From: Pelagihabitans pacificus
GTDB taxonomy: Bacteria > Bacteroidota > Bacteroidia > Flavobacteriales > Flavobacteriaceae
Assembly (NCBI RefSeq): GCF_009371985.2
Contig: NZ_VIKU02000005.1
Coordinates: forward strand, 62,001 to 126,000
DNA length: 64,000 nucleotides
Direction of reading: 5' to 3'
This document shows positions 37,660-46,369 of the stretch, in pieces. Numbering within the stretch: position 1 is the stretch's first letter; each line of letters opens with the position of its first letter. Below the pieces are notes generated by a model. It did not search any database, had not been told where the DNA came from, and saw only the letters and a program-made list of their open reading frames with translations. The position numbers and the translations under genes were made by a program.

Positions 37660-38937
37660 TTAAACAGTTTCTACTTTAAGTTCTTCTGCCTTACTATCCG
37701 AGTCCTTGGGAAGGATAACCGCATTTTTTAATCGTTTCATTCTTCGTTTCACATTTCCCCTCACTACATAATGGTCGATCGTAGGAGCAAAAACGTTCAT
37801 CAACAAAATGGCCAGGAAAACACCTTCCGGATAACCTGGGTTGAATACCCGGATCATTACCGATATGAAACCGATAAAGAAACCATATATCCATTTTCCC
37901 CGGGTCGTCTGAGAACCTGTAACGGGGTCGGTAGCCATATAAACAATACCAAAGGCCAAGCCCCCAACAATTAAATGTTTCCAAAAATCAAATTGCATCA
38001 AGCCATAGAATTTACTGTAATCCGGTATCCATCCGGCATCGACCACACCGTTGAATATGAGGCCCATGACCAACGCACCAATGACGGCACTTACCATGAT
38101 ACGCCAGCTAGCGATTTTGCTAAATATCAAGAAAAGTCCACCGATCAGTATCAAGAAAGTGGAAGTCTCCCCTACCGAACCTGGTATAAAACCAAAAAAC
38201 ATATCGGAGATACTAAACTTGGAAGCTACCGCAGCCTCGTTATTTTGGGCCAAATATCCCAGGATGGTCTCTCCTGAGATGGCATCTGCCGATCCCGCCT
38301 GCGTTACCCCTTCCTTGGCACCATGCACCCAGACCTTGTCACCACTCATCCATGTTGGATAGGCAAAGAATAGAAAAGCCCGGATAGTCAAAGCGGGGTT
38401 CAGAATGTTCATTCCCGTTCCGCCGAATACTTCCTTTCCAATTACTACTCCAAAAACCACGGCAACGGCCAACATCCAGAGCGGTGTATCCACAGGAACG
38501 ATAAGGGGAACCAACATACCTGTTACCAAATATCCTTCCTCTACCTCATGCCCCTTGATCACGGCAAAAATAAATTCCACCAAAAGTCCGACCCCATAGG
38601 AGACCACTACCAGAGGAATTACTGTGATGAATCCCAACCAAAAGTTATCCCACGTAATGAAATGTTCCATTACAGAGAAATTCTCCGGAAAACCATTAAT
38701 AGCGGAATAATGCTGGTATCCCGCGTTGTAGAAGGAGAACAACAATATTGGGATCAAGGCGGTAATGACCGTATTCATCGTCCGCTTTAGATCGTCTGCT
38801 CCCTTAACATGCGTACCACCTGGATGTGTGGTTTCATTTGGGGTATACAAAAAGGTGTGAAAAGCATTGAAGGCAGGGGCCATTTTCTTACCCTGATACT
38901 TCAACTTTAACTCATGCATCTTAGATTTTAAGCTCAT
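37660..38937 (-). CDS. nqrB: Na+-translocating NADH:quinone reductase subunit B
   Basis: The main membrane subunit, 425 residues with about ten helices. Signatures: FNAFHTFLYTPNETTHPGGTHV at the N-terminus, EVEEGYLVTGMLVPLIVPVD, and GKEVFGGTGMNILNPALT near the riboflavin/FMN region. The covalent FMN site is expected at Thr224 in ADAISGETILG; the motif is SGET rather than the usual SGAT. It starts 3 bases after nqrA. Confidence 0.97.
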   Translation of the reverse strand: MSLKSKMHELKLKYQGKKMAPAFNAFHTFLYTPNETTHPGGTHVKGADDLKRTMNTVITALIPILLFSFYNAGYQHYSAINGFPENFSVMEHFITWDNFWLGFITVIPLVVVSYGVGLLVEFIFAVIKGHEVEEGYLVTGMLVPLIVPVDTPLWMLAVAVVFGVVIGKEVFGGTGMNILNPALTIRAFLFFAYPTWMSGDKVWVHGAKEGVTQAGSADAISGETILGYLAQNNEAAVASKFSISDMFFGFIPGSVGETSTFLILIGGLFLIFSKIASWRIMVSAVIGALVMGLIFNGVVDAGWIPDYSKFYGLMQFDFWKHLIVGGLAFGIVYMATDPVTGSQTTRGKWIYGFFIGFISVMIRVFNPGYPEGVFLAILLMNVFAPTIDHYVVRGNVKRRMKRLKNAVILPKDSDSKAEELKVETV

Positions 38938-38940
38938 CTC

Positions 38941-40293
38941 TTATCCTATTTCTTTATATAATAAATCCAACCCTTCCCTAATAATCTGTTGGTGGGGCTG
39001 TTTCGATATGCAAATAAATTCCGTAAGTGAAAAATCCTCGGGGGCCACTTCATAAAGACCCAACTGCTCCATCTCATCCAAATCCTTTACCATACACGCC
39101 TTCAGCAGTTGCATCGGATAGATGTCCAGAGGAAACACCTCCTCATACTGTCCCGTTACTACGAAAGCTCTATGCTCCCCGTTGGTATTGGTCGTTAAAT
39201 CATATTTCTTTTTGGGCTGCAACCATGAGAAGGTCAATGCCCTGGTGGTCGATATTTTATTGAAGATTGGTTTGTTCCAGCCGAAGAACTCGTAGTCATC
39301 ACCCTCCGGAATGGCCGTAACGGTGTTGTTATAGAATCCCAAGTAACCATCGGGACTACTCTTGGATCCCGTGAGGACATCCCCATTGATGACCCGGAAG
39401 TTTTCCGTGTTGACCCCACTGGCATATAAAAATGTGGAAATCTCGGTTCCAATCTTGGTTTTGTAGTATTTGGGAGCTTTTACCGAGGATCCTGCCAACG
39501 CTACGATACGCTCGGCGTTGAACTTTCCGGTCAATAATAATTCCCCGATGACGACCAAGTCCTGTGGGGAAACCGTCCAAACCGTTTCTCCTTTATTGAT
39601 AGGGTCTATTTTGTTGATTTGCGTACCCACCAGACCTGCCGGGTGCGGACCGGATACTTTGTGCACGGTAATTCCAGATAGCCCTGCCATTGGCGACTTC
39701 CCTGATTGACCTATGGAAACATGCACCTTACCAGGGGTTAATTTACCCAAGGCGCTGACGGCCGCTTGTAGTTCCTTTTCCTTTCCCTGAAGCGTAAAAT
39801 CCAAATCGGCCGCTAGGGGCGCCGTTACATACGCGGAAATAAAAATCGCCTTGGGAGTGGCATCAGGATTGGCGACTATGTCGTAGGGTCTTTGCTTTAT
39901 GAAGGGCCAACAGCCTGTCTTTAAAAGAAAAGCCTTGATTTCGTCTTTAGAGGCCTTATCTACGTTGAGTGTTCCATTATCCAGAAATTGCTGTTCCTTA
40001 TCGGCAAGGATTCTCAATTTAAGTATTCGTCTTCGGGCACCTCTTTCAATCTCGACCAGTTCTCCGCTCACCGGGGAAACAAATAACATTTCCTCGATAT
40101 TCTTATTATAAAAGAGCGCTTCCCCCGCTTTGACTTCGCCACCCTCCTTCAGTAACATTTTTGGGGTAATTCCGTGAAAATCGTTGAGATTGATAGCGTA
40201 AACATTGCTTAAAACCGCTTTGGAAATAGTCTGTTCAGCGGCACCTACAAGGTTGATGTTCAAACCTTTTTTAATTCGGATGTCTTTGGACAT
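38941..40293 (-). CDS. nqrA: Na+-translocating NADH:quinone reductase subunit A
   Basis: A 450-residue soluble cytoplasmic-face subunit, implicated in quinone binding in the Vibrio enzyme. Family signatures include IRIKKGLNINLVGAAE at the N-terminus, TPKMLLKEGGEVKAGE, FISAYVTAPLAADLDF, SGPHPAGLVGTQINKID and TALTFSWLQPKKKYDL-like C-terminal text. First gene of the operon; a -7 box lies 33 bases upstream. Confidence 0.97.
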   Translation of the reverse strand: MSKDIRIKKGLNINLVGAAEQTISKAVLSNVYAINLNDFHGITPKMLLKEGGEVKAGEALFYNKNIEEMLFVSPVSGELVEIERGARRRILKLRILADKEQQFLDNGTLNVDKASKDEIKAFLLKTGCWPFIKQRPYDIVANPDATPKAIFISAYVTAPLAADLDFTLQGKEKELQAAVSALGKLTPGKVHVSIGQSGKSPMAGLSGITVHKVSGPHPAGLVGTQINKIDPINKGETVWTVSPQDLVVIGELLLTGKFNAERIVALAGSSVKAPKYYKTKIGTEISTFLYASGVNTENFRVINGDVLTGSKSSPDGYLGFYNNTVTAIPEGDDYEFFGWNKPIFNKISTTRALTFSWLQPKKKYDLTTNTNGEHRAFVVTGQYEEVFPLDIYPMQLLKACMVKDLDEMEQLGLYEVAPEDFSLTEFICISKQPHQQIIREGLDLLYKEIG

Positions 40294-40326
40294 ATAGGAT
40301 ACACCTTTAGGTTATAAAAAGTTGCG

Positions 40327-40334
40327 CAAATTTA
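40327..40334 (-). promoter_or_regulatory. -7 box (TAAATTTG, minus strand) for the nqr operon
   Basis: Exact TAnnTTTG match 33 bases before the nqrA ATG, in the 151-base divergent region shared with the plug protein gene. Confidence 0.5.
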
Positions 40335-40417
40335 GTACTTAAACGATTGTTTTCATAATTATTGCATATAAAATTAGGCATTACAACGATCTAAATTTTT
40401 TAGGTACGCTTTTTGTT

Positions 40418-40425
40418 TACCTTTG
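40418..40425 (+). promoter_or_regulatory. -7 box (TACCTTTG) for the T9SS plug gene
   Basis: Exact TAnnTTTG match 19 bases before ATG 40445; a T-rich tract lies about 19 bases further upstream in place of the -33 TTTG. Confidence 0.5.
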
Positions 40426-40444
40426 CCCAAAAATTAGCTTCGAA

Positions 40445-41689
40445 ATGCGCATAAACCTTAAACAGATCCTGTTTTTACTGTTTGTTCCGTCGCTCTTTGC
40501 ACAGGTGCAGGAAGAAGTAAATCCACCGTCGAACATTAAATCCGTTATCTTCAACGGACCTACCGGAGACCAGTTTCCGGTCGTTCAAATAGGGGAGCCC
40601 ATTTATCTGGAATTTGATGATATTTCGGCTAATGAGCAGGACTATTATTACAAGATCATACACTGTGATTACGACTGGACGCCTTCCGACCTTTTAAAAT
40701 CGCAATACCTGAACGGGGTCGATAACCAACGAATTATCGACTATGGTAACAGCTACACCACCTTACAGCCTTTTTCCAATTACCGGCTAACTATACCCAA
40801 TGACAATGTAAGCCTTAAGGTAAGCGGTAATTATGTTCTGGAGATTTACAACAACAGCTATGAGCTTCAGTTTTCCAGACGTTTTGTGCTGTATAAGGAT
40901 TTGGTCAAGGTGGCAGCGACCGTAAAGCGCTCAAGGGATTTTAATTTTTTGAACGAGAAGCAGGTAGTGCAATTTAACATCAACGCCGGCAACTTTCAGT
41001 TGGTGAATCCAAAGAAGGAAGTAAAGGTGGCGATTATACAGAATTACTATTGGCCCACAGCTATTTACAACATACCCCCACAGTTTACCTTGGGCACGGA
41101 ACTTGTATACAAATATGACCAGGAAACCAGTTTTTTTGGGGGTAACGAGTTCCTGAATTTTGACACGAAGGATTTGCGCGCTCCCAGCTCTGTAATCTCT
41201 AGGATAGAGCTAAACAACCTTTATAACCATTATCTTTTTAGTGATCGATATCGCATATTCGAGCCCTACACTTATTTCCCGGATATCAACGGGGATTTTG
41301 TGATTCGAACACTTCAAGGAAATGATGATGCCCGGGAAGCCGAATACACAAGGGTACATTTTAGCCTGCCCTACGATGAATTATTGAATCTCGACGAAGT
41401 ATATGTTTTTGGCAAATACAACAACTACGCCCTAACAGAGGAGAACATGCTCAGGTACAACGACGAAAACGGAATGATGGAAGGAGACATCATGCTCAAA
41501 CAGGGCTTTTATAATTATAAGTACGTTATCAAACGTGAAGATAGTATTATCGACCTCAACGCCGTTTGTGGCAACTTCCATTTTACTGAAAACACCTATC
41601 TTGTTTTGGTGTATTACCGAAATTTTGGTGACCTTTATGACAGTATTATCGGGGTCGGTTCTGCAAATTCCAGGAATATCAGCAACTAG
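40445..41689 (+). CDS. Type IX secretion system plug protein (DUF5103)
   Basis: A 414-residue exported protein with signal peptide (MRINLKQILFLLFVPSLFAQ). The sequence follows DUF5103: PPSNIKSVIFNGPTGDQFPV, YYYKIIHCDYDWTPSDL, SNYRLTIPN, and the C-terminal half beginning SVISRIELNN and ending LVLVYYRNFGDLYDSIIG. The Flavobacterium johnsoniae homologue was found as the plug that closes the SprA translocation pore on the periplasmic side. SprA itself is not in this window. Two likely T9SS substrates lie 14-19 kb upstream. Confidence 0.9.
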   Translation: MRINLKQILFLLFVPSLFAQVQEEVNPPSNIKSVIFNGPTGDQFPVVQIGEPIYLEFDDISANEQDYYYKIIHCDYDWTPSDLLKSQYLNGVDNQRIIDYGNSYTTLQPFSNYRLTIPNDNVSLKVSGNYVLEIYNNSYELQFSRRFVLYKDLVKVAATVKRSRDFNFLNEKQVVQFNINAGNFQLVNPKKEVKVAIIQNYYWPTAIYNIPPQFTLGTELVYKYDQETSFFGGNEFLNFDTKDLRAPSSVISRIELNNLYNHYLFSDRYRIFEPYTYFPDINGDFVIRTLQGNDDAREAEYTRVHFSLPYDELLNLDEVYVFGKYNNYALTEENMLRYNDENGMMEGDIMLKQGFYNYKYVIKREDSIIDLNAVCGNFHFTENTYLVLVYYRNFGDLYDSIIGVGSANSRNISN

Positions 41690-41799
41690 GTTAATAGGAA
41701 TTTGGATGCAGTTGTTTCTGTGAGTCACCCTTTCCCGACCAATGCCGAAGACACCCTTCCTTTGGAAATAGCACAATAAGCCGACAAGGCACTATCTAA

Positions 41800-42915
41800 A
41801 TGACCGACAAACCGACCATACCACAAAAGGGCAGGTATCAGCTGCAATACCGGGGAACGGAATGTCTCAACTGCGGGCATCCGTTGGATATGAGTGATAA
41901 GTACTGCCCGAATTGCTCCCAGGCCAATAGTACCAAAAAATTAACGCTCAAGGATTTCTTTGACGAATTTTTCTCGAGCCTTATTTCCTATGATTCCAAA
42001 TTGTTGAAGACCTTGTCGGCCCTGATATTAAGACCTGGGACGATTACTAGGGACTACATTGATGGTAAAAGGGCTTCATACACCAACCCTTTTCGTTTTT
42101 TGTTGAGCTTGGCAATTGTCTATTTTTTGATGCTAAGCTTTCGTACTAGCGATGATTTCACGAAATTGGATAAATACGGAGCCGATTCGAACGGTAGTTT
42201 TTTTAAGGAGGGCCGGTCGCTTTCCTTCGGGCTAGACGAACAGGAGGCAGCAGCGGAAATAAATAAAACCTTAGATTCCTTAAACGTTATCGAAACCCTT
42301 GAAAGGGAAGACTCCCTAGTGCTAAGTAACCCCAGGAAATACTTGGATAGCGTAAATTCCCTATCATTGATAAACCGATTTTCCGGCAAAAGAAAATTTT
42401 TCAACATTGTCATGAGCAGAGAGGGTCTCGATGAATTTATTCCGATTATAGATAAATATGGAATGGACGATTCTTATGGGAACCGGGCCGCTTTTAACGC
42501 TGCCAATAGTTTTGTAAGATTTAAACAACGTCCCGGATCTTTTTTGAGTAGCCTATTTTCCAAATTACCGTTTCTTATTTTTTTCTTTCTTCCGGTCTTT
42601 GCGTTGTTCATTTGGTTGGTATATATCAGAAAAAAATACAATTATACCGATCATTTGATCTTTAGCTTTCACATTCAGTCGCTCTTGTTTATCTTGCTGA
42701 TTATTGGTTTTTTGGTCGATAGCGTATTCAACATTTTTGTAAGTTGGATTTTCATTTTGATTTTCGCGGTCTATCTGTATAAATCGCTTCGAAAATTCTA
42801 TGGACAGGGAAGATTTAAAACTATTGTTAAATATATTTTCCTTAACACTATTTTCTTTATTTTAGCTACGTTGTCTATAGCCATACTTTTGACCGGAAGC
42901 TTATATACTTATTAG
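41800..42915 (+). CDS. DUF3667 membrane protein with N-terminal zinc ribbon
   Basis: A 371-residue protein. An intact C4 ribbon (Cys22, Cys25, Cys36, Cys39; CLNCGHPL and YCPNCSQ) is followed by the conserved LTLKDFFDEFFSSLISYDSK...LRPGTITRDYIDGKRASYTNPFRF block, which defines DUF3667. Transmembrane helices lie near residues 90-106, 260-280 and 285-370, with a variable soluble loop between. Function unknown. apaG starts 10 bases later, so co-transcription is likely. Confidence 0.88.
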   Translation: MTDKPTIPQKGRYQLQYRGTECLNCGHPLDMSDKYCPNCSQANSTKKLTLKDFFDEFFSSLISYDSKLLKTLSALILRPGTITRDYIDGKRASYTNPFRFLLSLAIVYFLMLSFRTSDDFTKLDKYGADSNGSFFKEGRSLSFGLDEQEAAAEINKTLDSLNVIETLEREDSLVLSNPRKYLDSVNSLSLINRFSGKRKFFNIVMSREGLDEFIPIIDKYGMDDSYGNRAAFNAANSFVRFKQRPGSFLSSLFSKLPFLIFFFLPVFALFIWLVYIRKKYNYTDHLIFSFHIQSLLFILLIIGFLVDSVFNIFVSWIFILIFAVYLYKSLRKFYGQGRFKTIVKYIFLNTIFFILATLSIAILLTGSLYTY

Positions 42916-42925
42916 CAGCAACGAT

Positions 42926-43312
42926 ATGATTACACAGGTTACCAAAGGCATCAAAGTTTCAGTTAATACCAGTTTTGAAGGTACCTTCTTCAAGAACTAC
43001 AAGATGCATTTTGCATTTGGCTATACGATAACCATCGAGAACCAAAGTAAGGATTCGGTACAACTCACTTCCCGCCACTGGGAAATTTTCGATTCCCTGA
43101 ACGAACTGGAAATCCTGGACGGCGAAGGCGTTATTGGCAAGAAACCCGTGATAAAGCCCGGGGAGTCGCACACCTACAATTCAGGGTGTCTTTTGGCATC
43201 TCCCATTGGTGCTATGAGAGGACATTACAATATGGTCAACTTCAGTAGTACCGAAAAATTCAGGGTCTACATTCCTACCTTTAAATTCAGTGCGCCATTC
43301 GCGCTTAATTAG
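42926..43312 (+). CDS. apaG: ApaG domain protein
   Basis: A 128-residue ApaG (DUF525) protein of FN3-like fold. Signatures: KVSVNTSFEGTFF, FAFGYTITIENQSKDSVQL, SRHWEIFDS, GEGVIGKKPVIKPGESHTYNSGC and MRGHYNMV. Proteins of this family affect Co/Mg resistance in Salmonella, but the molecular role is unclear. It follows DUF3667 by 10 bases. Confidence 0.95.
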   Translation: MITQVTKGIKVSVNTSFEGTFFKNYKMHFAFGYTITIENQSKDSVQLTSRHWEIFDSLNELEILDGEGVIGKKPVIKPGESHTYNSGCLLASPIGAMRGHYNMVNFSSTEKFRVYIPTFKFSAPFALN

Positions 43313-43569
43313 AAAGGTTTCAAGTGCATCCGAAATTATTTCCGATTATCTTGTACCGATTAGTGACCCCCGGATTTACCTTGAACCCGTCTTGAACCAT
43401 CATTTCTCCTGCCAACAAACCATAAGAGACATATTTTGCAGGTTTAATTTTACCTTTTCCCCTTGCCCTGATAAAGACCTATTGAATAGAAAATCTCTTG
43501 AATTTGATACCAGCTCTTAAACTTGTACCTTCACCGGCTTCCACTCTTTTAATTCTCGATTACTAAAGC

Positions 43570-43577
43570 TACCTTTG
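43570..43577 (+). promoter_or_regulatory. -7 box (TACCTTTG) with TTTT -33 element for pruA
   Basis: Exact TAnnTTTG match 31 bases before ATG 43609, with TTTT at 43547-43550 and a 19-base spacer. The rest of the 296-base gap 43313-43608 shows no other element. Confidence 0.55.
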
Positions 43578-43608
43578 CACCACATTTTTAATCCAAAAAC
43601 ATACCATT

Positions 43609-45237
43609 ATGGGCAAAGGTTTTTTCCAAGTACCGACTGCATACAACGAACCGATAAAAGGGTATGCTCCCGGCTCTCCCGAACGGGAAGAGGTGCTGAA
43701 ACAGTACAAAACGTATTTTGAGGGAAATGTTGAAGTACCCTTGTTTGTTGGCAGCGAGGAAATTAAGACGGGAAATACGAGACCCATGTCGCCGCCCCAT
43801 GACCATCGGCATGTAGTGGGCAGCTATCATTTGGCAGAAAAGAAACACGTTTCCCAAGCCATTCAAAACTGTCTGGAGTCCAGAACGGCATGGGCTGATT
43901 TGACCTGGGAACAACGAGCAGCCATTTTCTTGAAAGCGGCGGAACTGATTGCCGGACCCTATCGTGCCAAAATCAACGCGGCAACGATGATCGCCCAATC
44001 GAAAACCATCCATCAGGCAGAAATAGATGCTGCTTGCGAATTGATCGACTTTTTACGATTCAATGTGGAATACATGTCCCAAATCTATGAGGAGCAACCA
44101 GACTCAGCCGAGGGTATCTGGAATCGTGTCGAATACAGGCCGTTAGAAGGTTTTGTTTATGCCATTACCCCTTTCAACTTCACGGCTATCGCAGGCAACC
44201 TACCTGCCAGCGCCGCTATGATGGGCAACGTAGTAGTTTGGAAACCCAGTGATAGCCAAATTTTCTCGGCCAAGGTGATCGTAGATGTTTTCAAAGAGGC
44301 CGGACTTCCAGACGGAGTCATCAACGTGGTCTATGGGGATCCGGTCATGATTACTGAAACCGTATTGGCGAGTCCCGATTTTGCGGGCATCCATTTTACC
44401 GGCTCTACCCATGTCTTCAAATCGCTATGGAAACAAATAGGACACAACATTGACATCTATAAGACCTACCCACGGATAGTGGGAGAGACCGGAGGAAAGG
44501 ATTTTATCATTGCACACCCTACCGCCAAACCGCAACAAGTAGCAACTGCCATTACCCGGGGGGCTTTTGAATTTCAAGGACAAAAATGTAGTGCCGCTTC
44601 AAGGGTATACCTGCCCAAATCTTCTTCTAAAGAAATACTCGACTTGGTCAAAACCGATATAGACTCGTTTAATAAACCGGGATCCCCTGAAGATATGTCC
44701 AACTTTATCACGGCAGTGATTCATGAGGGTTCCTTTGACAAGTTGGCCAGCTATATCGACCAGGCCAAAAAAGATGCCGACGCCCAAATAGTGGCCGGAG
44801 GTCATTATGACAAATCCAAGGGCTATTTTATAGAACCTACGGTCATTGTTACCACCGACCCAAAATATGCCACCATGGAAACCGAACTGTTTGGACCGGT
44901 AGTGACGGTATATGTCTACGATGATAATGACTGGAACAAAACCTTGAAACTGGTCGACTCGACTTCCGAGTATGCGCTGACAGGAGCCGTATTGGCTACC
45001 GACCGCTATGCTATTGAGGAAGCTACCAAAGCGCTACAAAACTGTGCGGGCAACTTTTATATCAACGACAAACCCACCGGTGCCGTTGTCGGGCAACAAC
45101 CCTTTGGGGGGGCCAGGGCTTCAGGCACCAATGATAAAGCCGGTTCTGCCCAGAACCTGTTACGTTGGGTATCGCCACGATTAATCAAGGAAACATTTGT
45201 TAGTCCCGAGGACTATCGCTATCCGTTTTTGGGATAG
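43609..45237 (+). CDS. pruA: L-glutamate gamma-semialdehyde dehydrogenase (P5C dehydrogenase)
   Basis: Oxidises glutamate semialdehyde/P5C to glutamate with NAD+, the second step of proline catabolism. At 542 residues it is the stand-alone enzyme, not the PutA fusion. The catalytic Cys is in FEFQGQKCSAASRVYLP, the general-base Glu in VGETGGKDFIIAHP, and the NAD loop is FTGSTHVFKSLWKQIG. The C-terminal YINDKPTGAVVGQQPFGGAR is the family signature. Its own promoter box and a strong terminator make it monocistronic; proline dehydrogenase is not in the window. Confidence 0.97.
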   Translation: MGKGFFQVPTAYNEPIKGYAPGSPEREEVLKQYKTYFEGNVEVPLFVGSEEIKTGNTRPMSPPHDHRHVVGSYHLAEKKHVSQAIQNCLESRTAWADLTWEQRAAIFLKAAELIAGPYRAKINAATMIAQSKTIHQAEIDAACELIDFLRFNVEYMSQIYEEQPDSAEGIWNRVEYRPLEGFVYAITPFNFTAIAGNLPASAAMMGNVVVWKPSDSQIFSAKVIVDVFKEAGLPDGVINVVYGDPVMITETVLASPDFAGIHFTGSTHVFKSLWKQIGHNIDIYKTYPRIVGETGGKDFIIAHPTAKPQQVATAITRGAFEFQGQKCSAASRVYLPKSSSKEILDLVKTDIDSFNKPGSPEDMSNFITAVIHEGSFDKLASYIDQAKKDADAQIVAGGHYDKSKGYFIEPTVIVTTDPKYATMETELFGPVVTVYVYDDNDWNKTLKLVDSTSEYALTGAVLATDRYAIEEATKALQNCAGNFYINDKPTGAVVGQQPFGGARASGTNDKAGSAQNLLRWVSPRLIKETFVSPEDYRYPFLG

Positions 45238-45258
45238 TCAAAAAAAGTGCCAAATCAC

Positions 45259-45299
45259 AGCCGTTATTTCTCAAAGTTGTAGAAATAACGGCTACTTTT
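45259..45299 (+). terminator. Hairpin terminator after pruA
   Basis: Perfect 12-bp stem AGCCGTTATTTC / GAAATAACGGCT with an 11-base loop, followed by ACTTTTA. The 3' arm ends about 28 bases before the next coding region. Confidence 0.85.
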
Positions 45300-45321
45300 A
45301 TGTCTAATTTTCACCGGACTA

Positions 45322-46290
45322 TTGCTAGGCAAAACAACACATAAGGCTTTTTTTCTTGTTCCGCCCGAGGTGCAGCTATTGGACCTCACGGGTCCTGCGC
45401 ATTTGTTTTATGAGGCGAAGGAATACGGTGCACCCATAGATATCCATTACTTAAGCCTAGGCGACGAAAAAGAGTGTGTTTCGAGTGCAGGTATTTCTTT
45501 AGGGCAGCTCAAAGCTTTTGACCAATTTGAATTGACCGAAAATGACCTGCTTTTTTTACCAGGCCTGGAATCACATCTTTTCTTCGACGAAGCCTTTGTG
45601 ACAAAACTACGACCGTTCTTTGATTGGCTGGAAAAACAAGCCGAAAGGGGAGCTAAGGTGTGCTCCGTTTGCACAGGAGCGTATTTTTTGGGTCTTGCAG
45701 GACTTCTAGACCATAAATTCTGTACGACCCATTGGAAGTATCTCAAAGATTTTCAAGAGCGTTTTCCAAAAGCAAAATTACTTTCGGACAGACTTCTGGT
45801 CAAAGATGGCAACTTATATTCCAGTGCCGGAGTTTCGTCGGGAATCGATCTGACACTCTATCTTTTAGAAGAGCTCTTCGGATCTATATTCGCCGCCAAA
45901 ATCGCCAAAGAGGTGGTCATCTACTTCCGCAGAACGGAAAACGATCCCCAACTCAGTGTATTTCTTCAATATCGAAATCACGTCGAAAATAGAATTCATC
46001 AAGTTCAGGATGAATTGGCTCAAAACCTTGCACAAAAACAAAAGATCGAAGAATTGGCCGAAATTGTTCATATGAGCCCTAGGAACCTTACACGACTTTT
46101 TAGGAAAACGACAGGCATCACCATTGGGGACTATTTGGAAAAGCTTCGGGTTGAGCATGCTGTTCAATTACTTTCAGCTGGCTCAAAAGTAAATACTGCC
46201 GCAATGGCATGCGGACTTCAAAGCAGCAATCAACTACGATCATTGCTGCGGAAACACAAATCAGTACTACCTTCACAATTGCGGTCATAA
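45322..46290 (+). CDS. GlxA-type transcriptional regulator (DJ-1/PfpI + AraC)
   Basis: A 322-residue protein. The N-terminal DJ-1/PfpI-like domain (about 1-180) has the nucleophile-elbow-like KVCSVCTGAYFLGLAGLL and AGVSSGIDLTLYLLE. The C-terminal AraC HTH pair (about 225-320) has EELAEIVHMSPRNLTRLFRK and AAMACGLQSSNQLRSLLRK. No ATG lies near the conserved N-terminus; TTG 45322 is the best start. As in other GlxA-family regulators, the PfpI part probably senses a small molecule. The next gene encodes an exported protein with the same domain, so the regulator may control genes 46370 and 47465. Confidence 0.88.
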   Translation: MLGKTTHKAFFLVPPEVQLLDLTGPAHLFYEAKEYGAPIDIHYLSLGDEKECVSSAGISLGQLKAFDQFELTENDLLFLPGLESHLFFDEAFVTKLRPFFDWLEKQAERGAKVCSVCTGAYFLGLAGLLDHKFCTTHWKYLKDFQERFPKAKLLSDRLLVKDGNLYSSAGVSSGIDLTLYLLEELFGSIFAAKIAKEVVIYFRRTENDPQLSVFLQYRNHVENRIHQVQDELAQNLAQKQKIEELAEIVHMSPRNLTRLFRKTTGITIGDYLEKLRVEHAVQLLSAGSKVNTAAMACGLQSSNQLRSLLRKHKSVLPSQLRS

Positions 46291-46340
46291 ATGGCCCGAT
46301 ACTGCGCATTATTGTCCTTGTAGCGTGGTTTTCCCGGAAT

Positions 46341-46348
46341 TAACTTTG
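46341..46348 (+). promoter_or_regulatory. -7 box (TAACTTTG) with CTTG -33 for the exported PfpI gene
   Basis: Exact TAnnTTTG match 21 bases before ATG 46370; CTTG at 46317-46320 gives a three-of-four -33 match with a 20-base spacer. Likely target of the adjacent GlxA-type regulator (inference). Confidence 0.55.
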
Positions 46349-46369
46349 AACGCATCAAAAAACGGGTTA

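Noticed and set aside
43290-43520. A 76-codon open frame after apaG
   Set aside because: It overlaps the end of apaG, its composition is unlike the neighbouring genes, and it has no recognisable domain or ribosome-binding site.
45300-45344. Small leader peptide frame before the GlxA-type gene
   Set aside because: Only 14 codons with no attenuator-like structure after it; kept as a note on start choice, not a feature.
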